Part shown: positions 1 to 9,624 of the stretch, piece after piece
Numbering within the stretch: the stretch's first letter is position 1
How the letters are laid out: the number at the start of each line of letters is the position of its first letter
From: Cryobacterium lactosi
GTDB taxonomy: Bacteria > Actinomycetota > Actinomycetes > Actinomycetales > Microbacteriaceae
Direction: 5' to 3'
Assembly (NCBI RefSeq): GCF_004403945.1
Contig: NZ_SOHM01000034.1
Span: forward strand, 115,383 to 179,382
Length of the DNA stretch: 64,000 bases
The notes under the pieces: generated by a model
Seen by the model: only the letters and a program-made list of their open reading frames with translations
Database searches by the model: none
What the model was told of the DNA's origin: nothing
Made by a program: the position numbers and the translations under genes

Positions 1-1
1 G

Positions 2-205
2 ATCGTGTCTGCCAGCCACCTCGAAATCCGTCAGGACGGCGATGCCGTCGTCGTCACCGACCTCGGCTCCACGAACGGCACCATGGTCCATTTTGCGCTC
101 GGCCGCAGCCAACGGTTGCGCTCCGACGCCTCCCTCACGGTGCTGCCCGGTACGACGGTGGACATCGGGGACGGTAACCTGATCGAGATCCTGCCAGCGG
201 ACTGA
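2..205 (+). CDS. FHA domain protein, C-terminal part (5' end outside window)
   Basis: The frame is open from the first base, so only the last 67 residues are present. They hold the second half of a forkhead-associated (FHA) domain: the conserved Ser and His of SASH, then a DLGSTNGT turn with the Ser/Asn pair that contacts phosphothreonine in this family, and a short final strand. FHA domains read phosphothreonine marks made by Ser/Thr kinases. The next two genes encode a PP2C phosphatase and a Ser/Thr kinase, so this protein is probably a kinase-signal reader. Its N-terminal architecture cannot be seen. Confidence 0.85.
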   Translation: MVSASHLEIRQDGDAVVVTDLGSTNGTMVHFALGRSQRLRSDASLTVLPGTTVDIGDGNLIEILPAD

Positions 206-251
206 CCGTCGTCTGCTGCTGCCGCACGTTCGTATTCGGAAGGCACCACCC

Positions 252-1067
252 GTGACCCAGATAGGTCAAGGCTCACCCAGCCACACGATCGCGCTCCCCT
301 CGGTGAAGAAATCCGTCACCCTGGCCTGGGCCGCGCTCACCGATGTTGGTCACCGCCGCGAAGTCAATGAAGACAGCCTGGTAACCCAATCACCCGTGTT
401 CGCGGTGGCGGACGGCATGGGCGGCCACTCCGCGGGTGACGTCGCCAGCAAGGCCGTGGTGACCCGGCTCGCCGAACTCGGCGACAACACACCGACAACA
501 GCCGAGGCGATCAACGTCGCCCTCGCCCAGGCCGTGGACGACATGAAGGCCGGTGAAGGCGTCACCGATCTGGGCACCGGCACCACAGTCACCGGCGTGG
601 CGGTGGCGATCGTCTCGGATGCGCCGCAATTCATCGCCTACAACATCGGCGACTCGCGGGTCTACCAGCTCACCTCCGGGGTGTTGGAACAGGTGACCAT
701 CGACCATTCCGTCGTACAGGAGCTTGTCGACGCCGGCCGGATCACTCGTGAGGAAGCCGATGTGCATCCGCACGGAAACGTGATCACCCGGGCCGTCGGA
801 TTCCACGAACCGCCCGTGCCCGACTACCGGGTCCTGCCGCTGACGCCGGGCCTGCGCATCCTGGTCTGCTCTGACGGGCTCACCAAAGAGCTGACGGCAT
901 ACGGGATCCGGCACTTTCTGATGTCGAACCCCAAGGCTGACGACGCCGTAGCGGCGCTGGTGACCGCGGCGCTGGAGAACGGCGGCCGCGACAATGTGAC
1001 CGCGATCGTGCTGGATGTGCTGAGCGTCGACGATCTTGACGTGGCCGAGGACGCTGCGGAGGACTGA
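252..1067 (+). CDS. PP2C-family Ser/Thr protein phosphatase
   Basis: A 271-residue metal-dependent phosphatase starting at GTG. PP2C motifs appear in order: REVNEDS near residue 37, ADGMGGHSAGD near residue 53 (metal-binding Asp), NIGDSR near residue 132, CSDGLT near residue 204 and GGRDNVTAIV near residue 246. All metal-ligand positions I can judge look intact. No membrane segment follows the catalytic domain, so unlike the membrane-anchored PstP it should be cytosolic. Lying between an FHA gene and a Ser/Thr kinase gene, it most likely reverses phosphorylation by the neighbouring kinase. A short gap separates it from the kinase gene. Confidence 0.93.
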   Translation: MTQIGQGSPSHTIALPSVKKSVTLAWAALTDVGHRREVNEDSLVTQSPVFAVADGMGGHSAGDVASKAVVTRLAELGDNTPTTAEAINVALAQAVDDMKAGEGVTDLGTGTTVTGVAVAIVSDAPQFIAYNIGDSRVYQLTSGVLEQVTIDHSVVQELVDAGRITREEADVHPHGNVITRAVGFHEPPVPDYRVLPLTPGLRILVCSDGLTKELTAYGIRHFLMSNPKADDAVAALVTAALENGGRDNVTAIVLDVLSVDDLDVAEDAAED

Positions 1068-1199
1068 CGCTCAGCAGCCATAGAATTGGGCTGGATCGTC
1101 GATACCCGTGAAAGCGATCTCTACCTGCGGTTTGGCAGGCGTTCAGGCAGGCAATCCGGTGCCTTTTCCGACCGGGCGAGACGATACACGGGAGGCGCC

Positions 1200-2666
1200 A
1201 TGGCGGTACGACTGCCGTCGACGCCGCCGGCCCTGCCGGGATTCTCCTACCTGAGGCCGTTGGGTTCCGGCGGTTTCGCCGACGTGTTCCTCTACGAACA
1301 GAACCTGCCGCGGCGTCAGGTGGCTATCAAGGTACTGCTCGCCGCGGTGGTGAGCGACCCGGTTCGGCGCCTGTTCCAGGCCGAAGCGAACCTGATGGCG
1401 CAGTTGTCCGCGCACCCGTCGGTGCTCACTGTCTTCCAGGCCGGGGTATCCGCCGACGGCCGCCCTTACCTCGTGATGGAGTACTGCTCAAACGCCCTCG
1501 ACCAGCGTTACCGGTCCGGGCGCCTCCCGGTCTCCGAGTTGCTCCGGATCGGGGTGACAATCGCCAGTGCCGTGGAGACCGCCCATCGGGCCGGCGTCCT
1601 GCACCGTGATATCAAGCCGTCGAACATCCTGATCACCGCGTACGGACACCCGGTCCTGGCTGACTTCGGCATCGCCGCCACCCTCGGCGAGGCGGAGGAA
1701 ACCGACCAGGTCGGACTTTCGATCCCGTGGTCGGCACCCGAGGTGCTGTTCGACGAGAGCCCCGGCTCCGTGGCCGCGGAGGTCTGGTCGCTCGGGGCGA
1801 CCCTGTACACGCTGTTGGCCGGCCGGTCGCCGTTCGAACTGCCCGGCGACCGCAACAGCCCCGCCCAGCTGATGGCCCGCATCCAGAAAACGGCCCTGCC
1901 GGCCATCGGGCGGCCCGACGTACCGGAGCGGCTGGAGCTGCTGCTGGCCCGGGCCCTCTCCAAACGACCCGAGCGTCGCCAGGCCAGCGCGCTCGACCTG
2001 ATCCGGGAGCTCCAGGCCGTCGAGGCCGAGCTCGGGCTCGCCCAGACCCCGGTCGAACTCGCGACGGCCGAGTGGGAGGCCCAAACGGCCGGGGATGCCG
2101 CCGACCGCACCCGGATCAACGGCGTGGTCACCGTGGCGGCCCAGCCGGCGCGCCGGCAGCGCCGGGAACCGGGCGCCGACCGTGCCCGCACGGCCCGCAC
2201 GAGCACGGGCCGCACGAGCACGGGCCGCACCAGCACGGCCGGCACGAGCACGGCCCGGCCCGGCTGGGTCCTACGCCGCGGCACTCTGGCTGCTGTCGCG
2301 GCCGGCGGTCTGCTCATGGGCGGGCTCGGCGTCGCTGCCGGCGCCCTGCTGGTCGGTCTGGCGCTCTCCGGCGCTCCGGCGAGCATCGGGACCGCCGCGA
2401 TCCCCAGAGTCAGCGACGTTGCCGGCCGCACCGGCGACGGCACCGTGGTGTTCAGCTGGGCCGACCCCGGCGTCGCTGTCGACGACAGCTACCTCGTCAG
2501 CCTGAGCAGCGGCGAAAGCAGCCTTCAGCGCGGCACCGAGTTCATCGTGCAGACCGGCAGCAGCACCGACACCCCGGTCTGCATCACGGTGAGCGTCAGC
2601 CGTGACGGTCGCACCGGCGCCGAGAGCACCGAGAAGTGCGTCGACCCGGCCCCGGGAATGCCGTGA
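1200..2666 (+). CDS. Transmembrane Ser/Thr protein kinase with Fn3-like ectodomain
   Basis: The ATG at 1200 is chosen because GGAGG lies just upstream (1191-1195) and the kinase domain begins soon after it; earlier in-frame codons would add a poor N-terminus. The 488-residue product has a glycine-rich loop (LGSGGFADVF), the ATP-binding Lys in VAIKVL, HRDIKPSNIL, ADFGIA and SAPEVL, so it should be active. A Thr/Arg/Ser-rich linker encoded by a 15-bp repeat leads to one membrane helix (about residues 360-390). A roughly 90-residue extracellular Fn3-like region follows, with two Cys near its end. The gene overlaps the giant surface-protein gene by GTGA, implying translational coupling. Confidence 0.92.
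   Translation: MAVRLPSTPPALPGFSYLRPLGSGGFADVFLYEQNLPRRQVAIKVLLAAVVSDPVRRLFQAEANLMAQLSAHPSVLTVFQAGVSADGRPYLVMEYCSNALDQRYRSGRLPVSELLRIGVTIASAVETAHRAGVLHRDIKPSNILITAYGHPVLADFGIAATLGEAEETDQVGLSIPWSAPEVLFDESPGSVAAEVWSLGATLYTLLAGRSPFELPGDRNSPAQLMARIQKTALPAIGRPDVPERLELLLARALSKRPERRQASALDLIRELQAVEAELGLAQTPVELATAEWEAQTAGDAADRTRINGVVTVAAQPARRQRREPGADRARTARTSTGRTSTGRTSTAGTSTARPGWVLRRGTLAAVAAGGLLMGGLGVAAGALLVGLALSGAPASIGTAAIPRVSDVAGRTGDGTVVFSWADPGVAVDDSYLVSLSSGESSLQRGTEFIVQTGSSTDTPVCITVSVSRDGRTGAESTEKCVDPAPGMP
2192..2251 (+). repeat. Four tandem 15-bp units inside the kinase linker
   Basis: Four near-identical 15-bp units (consensus about GGSCCGCACSAGCAC) start at 2192, 2207, 2222 and 2237. They encode a repeated five-residue Thr/Ser/Gly/Arg motif just before the transmembrane helix. 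The period is a multiple of three, so unit gain or loss would change linker length without shifting the frame. Confidence 0.85.
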
Positions 2667-5600
2667 TCCGCCGCTGGCTGGCCACACACCGTTCGGTCGT
2701 CGCCTCCATCACCGGCGGAACCCTGGTCACCGCACTCGTGGTCACCGTCGCGGTGGTCTCCGGCGGCTACACCGCGCAGAAAGTCGATCTGGGCGACGCC
2801 GCCGTCTGGGTGGCCAGCGAAACCCGGCAGCTGGTGGGCCGGGTCAACACCGAGCTCGCCGAGCTGAACACCGTCGTCCCGGTCGAATCCGGGCGCACCT
2901 CGGTGGTACAGGACGGCAGCACGGTGCTCGTTGTCGACGGCGGCAACGGCACCCTCGACATCCTCGACCCCGCCACCGCGACGCTCACCGACAGCGTGGC
3001 GCTGCCGCCGGATGCCCCCGAGGTGAGATTGGCGGGCGGCCTCGCCGCGATCTCGGCCGACGGCGACCTCTGGACGGCGGACACCGCCGACCTGGCCGCC
3101 TTCGACAGCACCGTTGACCCCGCCCTCGCGCTGGGCGCCGGCACCCTGTTCAGCCTCGACGCCGCCGGCGTACTGTTCGCGTTCACCCCGGCCACGCAGG
3201 CCCTGACGCGCATCGACCCGGAGCGCCCCGGTACAGTGGAGGAGACGACGACGGTGCCGGCCGGAGAGCCTGCCGACGGCTACCAGCTCAGCCAGGTGAA
3301 CGGCAGCTGGGCCCTGCTCAACACGACCACCGGCATCCTGCACCTGCCCGACAGGGCCGTCGACCTCTCGGCCGGCCCGATGGAGCTGCCCCGCCTGCAG
3401 GAACCGGCCGTGTCCGGCGACAGGGTCCTGATCGCCCACAGCACCGGCCTGCTCGGTGTGCCCCTGGGTGGCGGCGCACCCACCGAACTCGTCGACGCCG
3501 GCGCTGCCACCGGCGCCCCGGCCGCTCCCAGCCAGAACGGTCGCTGCGCCTACGCGGCATGGGCGGACGGCACCGCCTGGCAGGCCTGCGGCATCGGCTC
3601 GCCGGCCGGCAGCACCGCAACCCTCGTCGGGGTCGCGGGCGACGCCCGCCTGGAGTACCGGCAGAACGGCGCCCGGCTGCTGCTCAACGACGCCCACAAC
3701 GGCACCGCCTGGAATGTGCAGCAGGGCAACGAACTCATCGACAACTGGGACGACCTCATCGACCCGGTCTCCGACCAGCAGGAAACGACGACCACCACCG
3801 ACGACACCCCGCCGGACTACGAAGACACCCAGGTGCCTCCGGTCGCTGTCGACGACGAGTTCGGTGCCCGACCCGGTCGGACGGTCACCCTGCCGGTACT
3901 GCTGAACGACTACGACCTCAACGACGATGTCCTGGTGATCGACTCGGCCGACCCGCCGCCGGTCGGCCAGGGCCGGATCGACCTGGTCTCCGGCAACCAG
4001 CAGCTGCAGCTCACCCTCACCCCGGAGGCCGCCGGCAGCTTCAGCTTCGGCTATTCGATCAGCGACGGCCGCGGCGGCACCGCCGACGCCACTGTCACCG
4101 TGACCATCCGCAGTCCGGACGAGAACGCCGCCCCGGAACAGGTGCGCCAGACCCGCGCCACCGTCGCGGCAGGGGGCAGCGTGGCCAGTCAGGTGCTCGG
4201 CGACTGGATCGACCCGGACGGCGACCCGTTCTACCTCACCACCGCTACCGCCGCCGCACCGGACACCGCCACGTCCACCCCGGCCGGGGCCGTGCTGTTC
4301 ACGGATGCCGGCGACGGCGGCGACACCGCCCAGGTGGGCCTCACCGTCTCGGACGGCAGCCTCGCCGGAACCGGCACCCTGGACATCACAGTGCGACCGG
4401 CCGGTAGCGTGCCCATCGTCGCCGACGGTTTCGCGGTGCGCACCACGGCGGGCAGCGAGGTCACCGTCGCGCCGCTGGAGCATGCCCGCGGCGGCACCGG
4501 GCCGCTCCGCCTCGGCGCTGTCCCTGACAAGCCCGGCGTGAGAATCGCGGCAGACTTCGCCGGCGGAACCTTCAGGTTCTCCAGCGACACCGTCGGTGTG
4601 CACTACCTGGACTATGCGGTGACCGACGGGGTGAGCACCGTGACCGGGCGGATCCGGGTCGACGTCGACCCGGCCCCAGACAGTCCGGGCCGCCCCATCA
4701 CGGTGCCACACACGGCCTTCCTGCGTTCCCAGCAGCCCACCGTCATCGACGTGCTCGCCACCGACATCGATCCGGCCGGGGGAGTGCTTCTGGTCACCGG
4801 AAGCTCCAATGTGCCCGCCGGCAGCGGACTGACCGTCGAGATCCTCGACCAGCACCTCATCAGGGTCACCCTGACCCGGCCGTTGGAGTCGGGCACCACC
4901 AGCTTCGACTACACGGTGAGCAACGGGCTGGCCTCGGCCACCGGGACCGTCACCGTTATCGAGATCCCCGCGGCGACCACCAGGCAACCGCCCGTCGCGG
5001 CACCGGACTCGGTGTCGGTACGGGTCGGCGACACCATCGACATCCCGGTGCTCGCCAACGACGAACACCCGGACGGTGACCCGCTCACCCTGGACCCGGT
5101 GCTGTCGACCCCGCTGCCCGCCGGCGCCGGACTGCTCTTCGCCTCCGGCCGGGTGCTGCGTTACCTCGCGCCGGCCGGCACCGGCAACTTCACCGCCGTG
5201 TACAGGGTGAACGCCCCGGACGGCCAGTTCGCCAACGCCGAGGTGCGCATCTCGGTGCGGGAGACCGACGCCGCCACGAACAACCCGCCGCTGCCGCCGA
5301 CGGTGACCGCCCGGGTGCTGGCGGGGGACACCGTGCGCATCCAGATCCCCCTCACCGGGATCGATCCTGACGGCGACTCCGTGCAGCTGCTCGGTCAGGA
5401 GACCAACCCCGACAAGGGCGCCGTCACCGCCGTCGACGCCGACTCGCTCAGCTACCGGGCCGGCGACTACTCAGCAGGCACCGACACCTTCACCTACGCC
5501 GTCATCGATGCCCTCGGCGCCCGCGCCACCGGCACTGTGCGAGTAGGTATCAGCCCCCGCCCCGACGGCGCCCGCAACCCCGTCGCCGTACCCGACGAAG

Positions 5601-8584
5601 TGACGGTGCGGCCCGACTCGAGGGTGTCGGTGCGGGTGCTCGGCAACGACTCCGACCCCGACGGCGGCACGCTGAGCCTCACCGCGGTCGAGGCGACCGG
5701 TGCCGGCGGTGCCGGCGACGGCGCATCCGGCACCGCCGTGATCGACGACAACATGATCGTCGTGCGCGCCCCGAACGCCGCCGGCCGGTACGGCTTCGTG
5801 TACGAGGTCCAGAACGACCGGGGCGGCACAGGTTCGGCCTTCCTCACCGTTGTCGTGGACGCCGACGCACCCCTGGCCCGCCCGGAGGCCGCCGACACCC
5901 GGCTGAGACTCTCGGATGTGCTCGGCCGGAAAACCGTCGACGTGGACGTCCTCGCCAGGGTGTTCTTCGCCGAAGGGTCGGCGCGGGCGTTGACCCCGGC
6001 CGTGCTGCCCGGTTACGACGGCACCGCGACCGTCACCGATTCCGCCCGCATCCGTGTCACCGTCACCAAGACCAGCCAGATCATCCCGTTCAGCGTCACC
6101 CACCCCCGCGACCCCGACATCGTCGGATACGCCTTCGTGTGGGTGCCGGGAACCGACGACGCCCTCCCGCAACTGCGGGCCGGCGCCGCCAAGCTCGTCG
6201 TGGCCAGTGAGGCCACCCTCGACATCGACATCAACGACTACGTCGTGGCTGTCGGCGACAAGACCGTGCAACTCACCGACCGCAACACCGTGCGCGCCAC
6301 CCACGCCAACGGCGCCGAGCTCGTAACGGGAGCCAGAACCCTCGCCTTCACCAGCGCTGACCAATACTTCGGGCCCGCGTCGATCTCGTTCGAGGTGACC
6401 GACGGTGCGACCGCGACCGACCCAGCGGGACGCACCGCCACGATCGTGCTGCCGATCACCGTGACCCCGCGGGAGAATCAGCCGCCCGCCTTCGACGGAG
6501 CGGTGATCGACTTCGAACCCGGCCAGAGCAAGGTCATCGACCTGGCCAAGCTCACCTCGTACCCGTACCCTGAGGACCGCGACGAACTCGCCTTCACCGT
6601 GCTGGACCCGCAGCCGACCGGGTTCGGGCAGACGCTGAACGGCAGTCTGCTCACCGTGAACGCGCTCGAGGGCACACCGAAGGGCAGCACCAGCTCGCTG
6701 ACCATCGGGGTGCGCGACGACCTCAGCACCGGCAAGGCCGGGCGCATCGAACTGCGCGTCGTGGCCTCCACCAGACCCCTCGCCCTGCCGGCGACGGATG
6801 CGGCCATCGCTCCCCGCGGGCGCAGCACTGTCATCGATGTGCTCGCCAACGACGGCGCCACCAACCCGTTCCCCGCCGTCGACCTGCGGGTGCTCGCGGT
6901 CCGCGGGCTCGACGCGGCAGGGCTGCCCGCCGGGGTGTCGATCACGCCCAGCGCTGACAACAGCCGGCTCACCGTGCGGGTGTCCGCCGACGCGCAGCCC
7001 ACCGACACCACCCTGCAATACCAGGTGGCCGATGCCACCAACGACCCCGACCGGTACACCTGGGGCACCGTGCGGGTGTCGGTGCAGGACATTCCCGACG
7101 CCGTCACCGGGCTGCGCGCCACAGGCTTCGCCGACGGCCGCATCACCGTGGCCTTCAATCCCGGCGCCGCCAACAACTCGCCGATCACCGGCTACCAGCT
7201 GACCCTCACCGACGCCGCCTCCGGCCGCCAGCTCGGCAGCACGGTGTGCGAGGCCACCTCCTGCGCCCTCGCCACCGCGGGGAACGGCCAGGCCAACGCC
7301 GTGCGGGTGAGCGTCGCCGCGCAGAACGGCATCGGAGCGGCGACGGCCGCAACCCTCGCCGCGCCGGTCTGGTCCGACGTGATCCCCACGGCGCCGACCG
7401 GACTGACCGCCGTACCCGAAGACGGCGCCCTGCTGCTCGGCTGGAACGTCGTCCAACCGACGGGCGGCGGCACCGGCATCCGTGGATACCAGGTCAACGT
7501 GGGCGGGGTCGCCCAACGCGAAGTGAGCGCGACCGGTGCGGCCTGCGACGCCACCCGGTGCACCCTGCGGGTGGACGGCCTGGCCAACGGGTCCAGCGTG
7601 GGCTACACGGTCAGCGCCCGCAACGACGCCTACCCCGCCCTGTCGACCTGGAACTCCGCCGCCGCCGCCGGAACACCGTACGGCGCGGCGCAGGCCGGCG
7701 GGATCACGGCCACGGCGACCAACGCCAGCGGCGCCGTCACCGTGAGCTGGGACGGCTTCGCCGACCGCGGTGACACCATCGGGGGCTACTTCGTGCAGCG
7801 GATCAGCGGCGGCTCCGTACCCACCGGCGCGCAGGCCTGTTCGGTGTCGACGCCCGCACCCGGCACCCTCACCGCACCGGCCACCGGCGGGGTGGTCCTC
7901 GACCAGAAGACCGTTCCGGCCGGCGGTCGCAGCGCCGTCTTCGACGGTCTGCTCGCCGACGACGGCAGCTACTCCTTCGTGGTCTGGGGCTACAACCGGG
8001 CCGGCTGCGCGGCGACCGCCGTGACCACGGTCCTGGTGCGCCCGGCGCCCGGCGCGATCAGCCAGGTTCAGGGCGCGATGGAGCAGCAGGGTGAGACCTG
8101 GGACTACCACCTGACCGGTGTGAGCCCATCTGCCGGCGTCGACCACTACAACATCCGCGCCGCCGACGGCTCCGGTTCGGTGCAACGCTTCGGCAGCAGC
8201 GCCTGGCCGCGGGAGCTGCTCGGACTGCCGTTCGGTTCCGCCGTCGCGTTCCAATTGCAGGCGTGCACGGTCTGGGGTTCCTGCGGCCCCTGGTCGGGCA
8301 CCACCACCGCGCCGGAGCCATCCGTCATTTTCACCGTGACCGGTCTGGCCTACGACGGTGCTGCCGGGCGGTTCTCCTGGACCGACGCACCCCGCAACGG
8401 GTCGCTCCCGGCGACCTTCGCGTGCTCGGTCGCCGGCCAGGCCGAGACCCCCGCCGACAGCGCGACCACCTGCACCCTGCCCGGCCCGCTGCCCGACTCC
8501 GGCACCGTGCTGCTCACCGTCACGGTGAACGAGCGCACCTTCGACTTCTCCCGCCCGATCCCGACGAAAGCGATCACCCCATGA
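2663..8584 (+). CDS. Giant membrane-anchored Ig/cadherin-like and Fn3 repeat protein
   Basis: The GTG at 2663 overlaps the kinase stop codon and gives 1973 residues. Residues about 13-35 form one membrane anchor after an Arg-rich start. Residues 60-370 look like a beta-propeller-type region. About eleven tandem Ig/cadherin-like domains follow (roughly 385-1470), several with the VLxNDxDPDGDxL signature known from bacterial cadherin-like repeats. About five Fn3-like domains (1475-1970) complete it. There is no sortase motif or C-terminal helix, so it is probably an N-terminally anchored extracellular rod. Position between the kinase and MoxR genes, with stop/start overlaps on both sides, suggests it is the main surface product of the cluster. 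Adhesion is a guess. Confidence 0.88.
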   Translation: MIRRWLATHRSVVASITGGTLVTALVVTVAVVSGGYTAQKVDLGDAAVWVASETRQLVGRVNTELAELNTVVPVESGRTSVVQDGSTVLVVDGGNGTLDILDPATATLTDSVALPPDAPEVRLAGGLAAISADGDLWTADTADLAAFDSTVDPALALGAGTLFSLDAAGVLFAFTPATQALTRIDPERPGTVEETTTVPAGEPADGYQLSQVNGSWALLNTTTGILHLPDRAVDLSAGPMELPRLQEPAVSGDRVLIAHSTGLLGVPLGGGAPTELVDAGAATGAPAAPSQNGRCAYAAWADGTAWQACGIGSPAGSTATLVGVAGDARLEYRQNGARLLLNDAHNGTAWNVQQGNELIDNWDDLIDPVSDQQETTTTTDDTPPDYEDTQVPPVAVDDEFGARPGRTVTLPVLLNDYDLNDDVLVIDSADPPPVGQGRIDLVSGNQQLQLTLTPEAAGSFSFGYSISDGRGGTADATVTVTIRSPDENAAPEQVRQTRATVAAGGSVASQVLGDWIDPDGDPFYLTTATAAAPDTATSTPAGAVLFTDAGDGGDTAQVGLTVSDGSLAGTGTLDITVRPAGSVPIVADGFAVRTTAGSEVTVAPLEHARGGTGPLRLGAVPDKPGVRIAADFAGGTFRFSSDTVGVHYLDYAVTDGVSTVTGRIRVDVDPAPDSPGRPITVPHTAFLRSQQPTVIDVLATDIDPAGGVLLVTGSSNVPAGSGLTVEILDQHLIRVTLTRPLESGTTSFDYTVSNGLASATGTVTVIEIPAATTRQPPVAAPDSVSVRVGDTIDIPVLANDEHPDGDPLTLDPVLSTPLPAGAGLLFASGRVLRYLAPAGTGNFTAVYRVNAPDGQFANAEVRISVRETDAATNNPPLPPTVTARVLAGDTVRIQIPLTGIDPDGDSVQLLGQETNPDKGAVTAVDADSLSYRAGDYSAGTDTFTYAVIDALGARATGTVRVGISPRPDGARNPVAVPDEVTVRPDSRVSVRVLGNDSDPDGGTLSLTAVEATGAGGAGDGASGTAVIDDNMIVVRAPNAAGRYGFVYEVQNDRGGTGSAFLTVVVDADAPLARPEAADTRLRLSDVLGRKTVDVDVLARVFFAEGSARALTPAVLPGYDGTATVTDSARIRVTVTKTSQIIPFSVTHPRDPDIVGYAFVWVPGTDDALPQLRAGAAKLVVASEATLDIDINDYVVAVGDKTVQLTDRNTVRATHANGAELVTGARTLAFTSADQYFGPASISFEVTDGATATDPAGRTATIVLPITVTPRENQPPAFDGAVIDFEPGQSKVIDLAKLTSYPYPEDRDELAFTVLDPQPTGFGQTLNGSLLTVNALEGTPKGSTSSLTIGVRDDLSTGKAGRIELRVVASTRPLALPATDAAIAPRGRSTVIDVLANDGATNPFPAVDLRVLAVRGLDAAGLPAGVSITPSADNSRLTVRVSADAQPTDTTLQYQVADATNDPDRYTWGTVRVSVQDIPDAVTGLRATGFADGRITVAFNPGAANNSPITGYQLTLTDAASGRQLGSTVCEATSCALATAGNGQANAVRVSVAAQNGIGAATAATLAAPVWSDVIPTAPTGLTAVPEDGALLLGWNVVQPTGGGTGIRGYQVNVGGVAQREVSATGAACDATRCTLRVDGLANGSSVGYTVSARNDAYPALSTWNSAAAAGTPYGAAQAGGITATATNASGAVTVSWDGFADRGDTIGGYFVQRISGGSVPTGAQACSVSTPAPGTLTAPATGGVVLDQKTVPAGGRSAVFDGLLADDGSYSFVVWGYNRAGCAATAVTTVLVRPAPGAISQVQGAMEQQGETWDYHLTGVSPSAGVDHYNIRAADGSGSVQRFGSSAWPRELLGLPFGSAVAFQLQACTVWGSCGPWSGTTTAPEPSVIFTVTGLAYDGAAGRFSWTDAPRNGSLPATFACSVAGQAETPADSATTCTLPGPLPDSGTVLLTVTVNERTFDFSRPIPTKAITP

Positions 8585-9624
8585 CACTGACCCCCGATCG
8601 CGTGAGCCCCGGTCAGCCCGGCGCGCGACGCGACGCCGACCTGATGAGCATCGAAGAGGCCGGCCAGTTCGCGACCCTGTTCGACCGGCTGGTGCGCGGC
8701 GTCGAGGAGGTCGTCCTCGGCAAACAGCACGTGATCAGGTTGGCGTTCACCGCCCTGTTCAGCCAGGGCCACCTGCTCCTGGAGGATGTGCCCGGCACCG
8801 GGAAGACCTCGCTGGCCCGCGCGATCGCACAGAGCGTGCGCGGCACCAACAACCGGGTGCAATTCACCCCGGACCTGCTGCCCGGCGACATCACCGGTGT
8901 GAGCATCTTCGACCAGCGCACCGCGACCTTCGAATTCCACCGCGGGCCGGTGTTCGCCAACATCGTGCTGGCCGATGAGATCAACCGCGCCAGCCCCAAG
9001 ACTCAGGCGGCGCTGCTGGAGGTCATGGAGGAGGGCCAGGTCACCGCCGACGGCGTCACCCACAAGGTCGCCGGCCCGTTCATGGTGATCGCCACCCAGA
9101 ACCCGATCGAGCAGGCCGGCACCTACAGGCTGCCGGAGGCCCAACTGGACAGGTTCCTGATGAAGACGTCGATCGGGTACCCGGACCAGGCCGCCACCGT
9201 GCGGATACTGGAGGGCGCCGGCCGGCGGGCCCACGACAGCACGGTGGCGGCGGTGCTCTCGGCCGAGTCCGTCGTCGAGGTAGCGGCGCTGGCCCGCACC
9301 GTGTTCGTCGACGCGACCATCAACGACTACGTCGCAAGGCTCGTGGATGCCACCCGCAACAGCCCCGAGGTGCGCCTGGGCGCCAGCGTGCGCGGCGCCC
9401 TCGCGCTCATCCGCACGGCCAAGACCTATGCGGCATCCCAGGGCCGTCACTACGTCACCCCCGACGACGTGAAGGCCCTCGCCGAGCCCGTGCTCGCGCA
9501 CCGGCTGCTGCTGGACGCCGAAGCCGAATTCGACGGGGTCAGCGCCTCGAGCGTGATCGGCCGAATCCTGGTCGAGACGCCGCCGCCGCGGAGCGGACAG
9601 GACCAGCGGGCGGATGTCCTCTAG
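8581..9624 (+). CDS. MoxR-type AAA+ ATPase
   Basis: The ATG at 8581 overlaps the previous stop (ATGA), giving 347 residues. Visible are Walker A (EDVPGTGKTSLARAI), Walker B (ADEINRASPKTQ), sensor 1 (ATQNPIEQAGTY) and the arginine-containing LPEAQLDRF segment, all typical of the MoxR branch. MoxR ATPases act as chaperones that mature or assemble partner complexes, usually together with DUF58 and transglutaminase-like membrane proteins, exactly the next two genes here. The gene overlaps the DUF58 gene by 11 bases. The likely client is an envelope protein from this operon. Confidence 0.95.
   Translation: MTLTPDRVSPGQPGARRDADLMSIEEAGQFATLFDRLVRGVEEVVLGKQHVIRLAFTALFSQGHLLLEDVPGTGKTSLARAIAQSVRGTNNRVQFTPDLLPGDITGVSIFDQRTATFEFHRGPVFANIVLADEINRASPKTQAALLEVMEEGQVTADGVTHKVAGPFMVIATQNPIEQAGTYRLPEAQLDRFLMKTSIGYPDQAATVRILEGAGRRAHDSTVAAVLSAESVVEVAALARTVFVDATINDYVARLVDATRNSPEVRLGASVRGALALIRTAKTYAASQGRHYVTPDDVKALAEPVLAHRLLLDAEAEFDGVSASSVIGRILVETPPPRSGQDQRADVL

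Noticed and set aside
2525..5068. Long open frame (about 847 codons) on the minus strand
   Set aside because: Antisense to the kinase and giant surface protein; Gly/Val/Arg/Asp-rich without domains.
8263..8580. Upstream extension of the MoxR reading frame
   Set aside because: The extra 106 residues are Arg/His-rich shadow sequence within the giant gene, and the ATGA overlap at 8581 gives a natural start.
5471..8587. Long open frame (about 1038 codons) on the minus strand
   Set aside because: It is antisense to the giant Ig/Fn3 gene, is rich in Gly/Val/Arg/His low-complexity sequence and shows no domain. Such shadows are common in GC-rich DNA.
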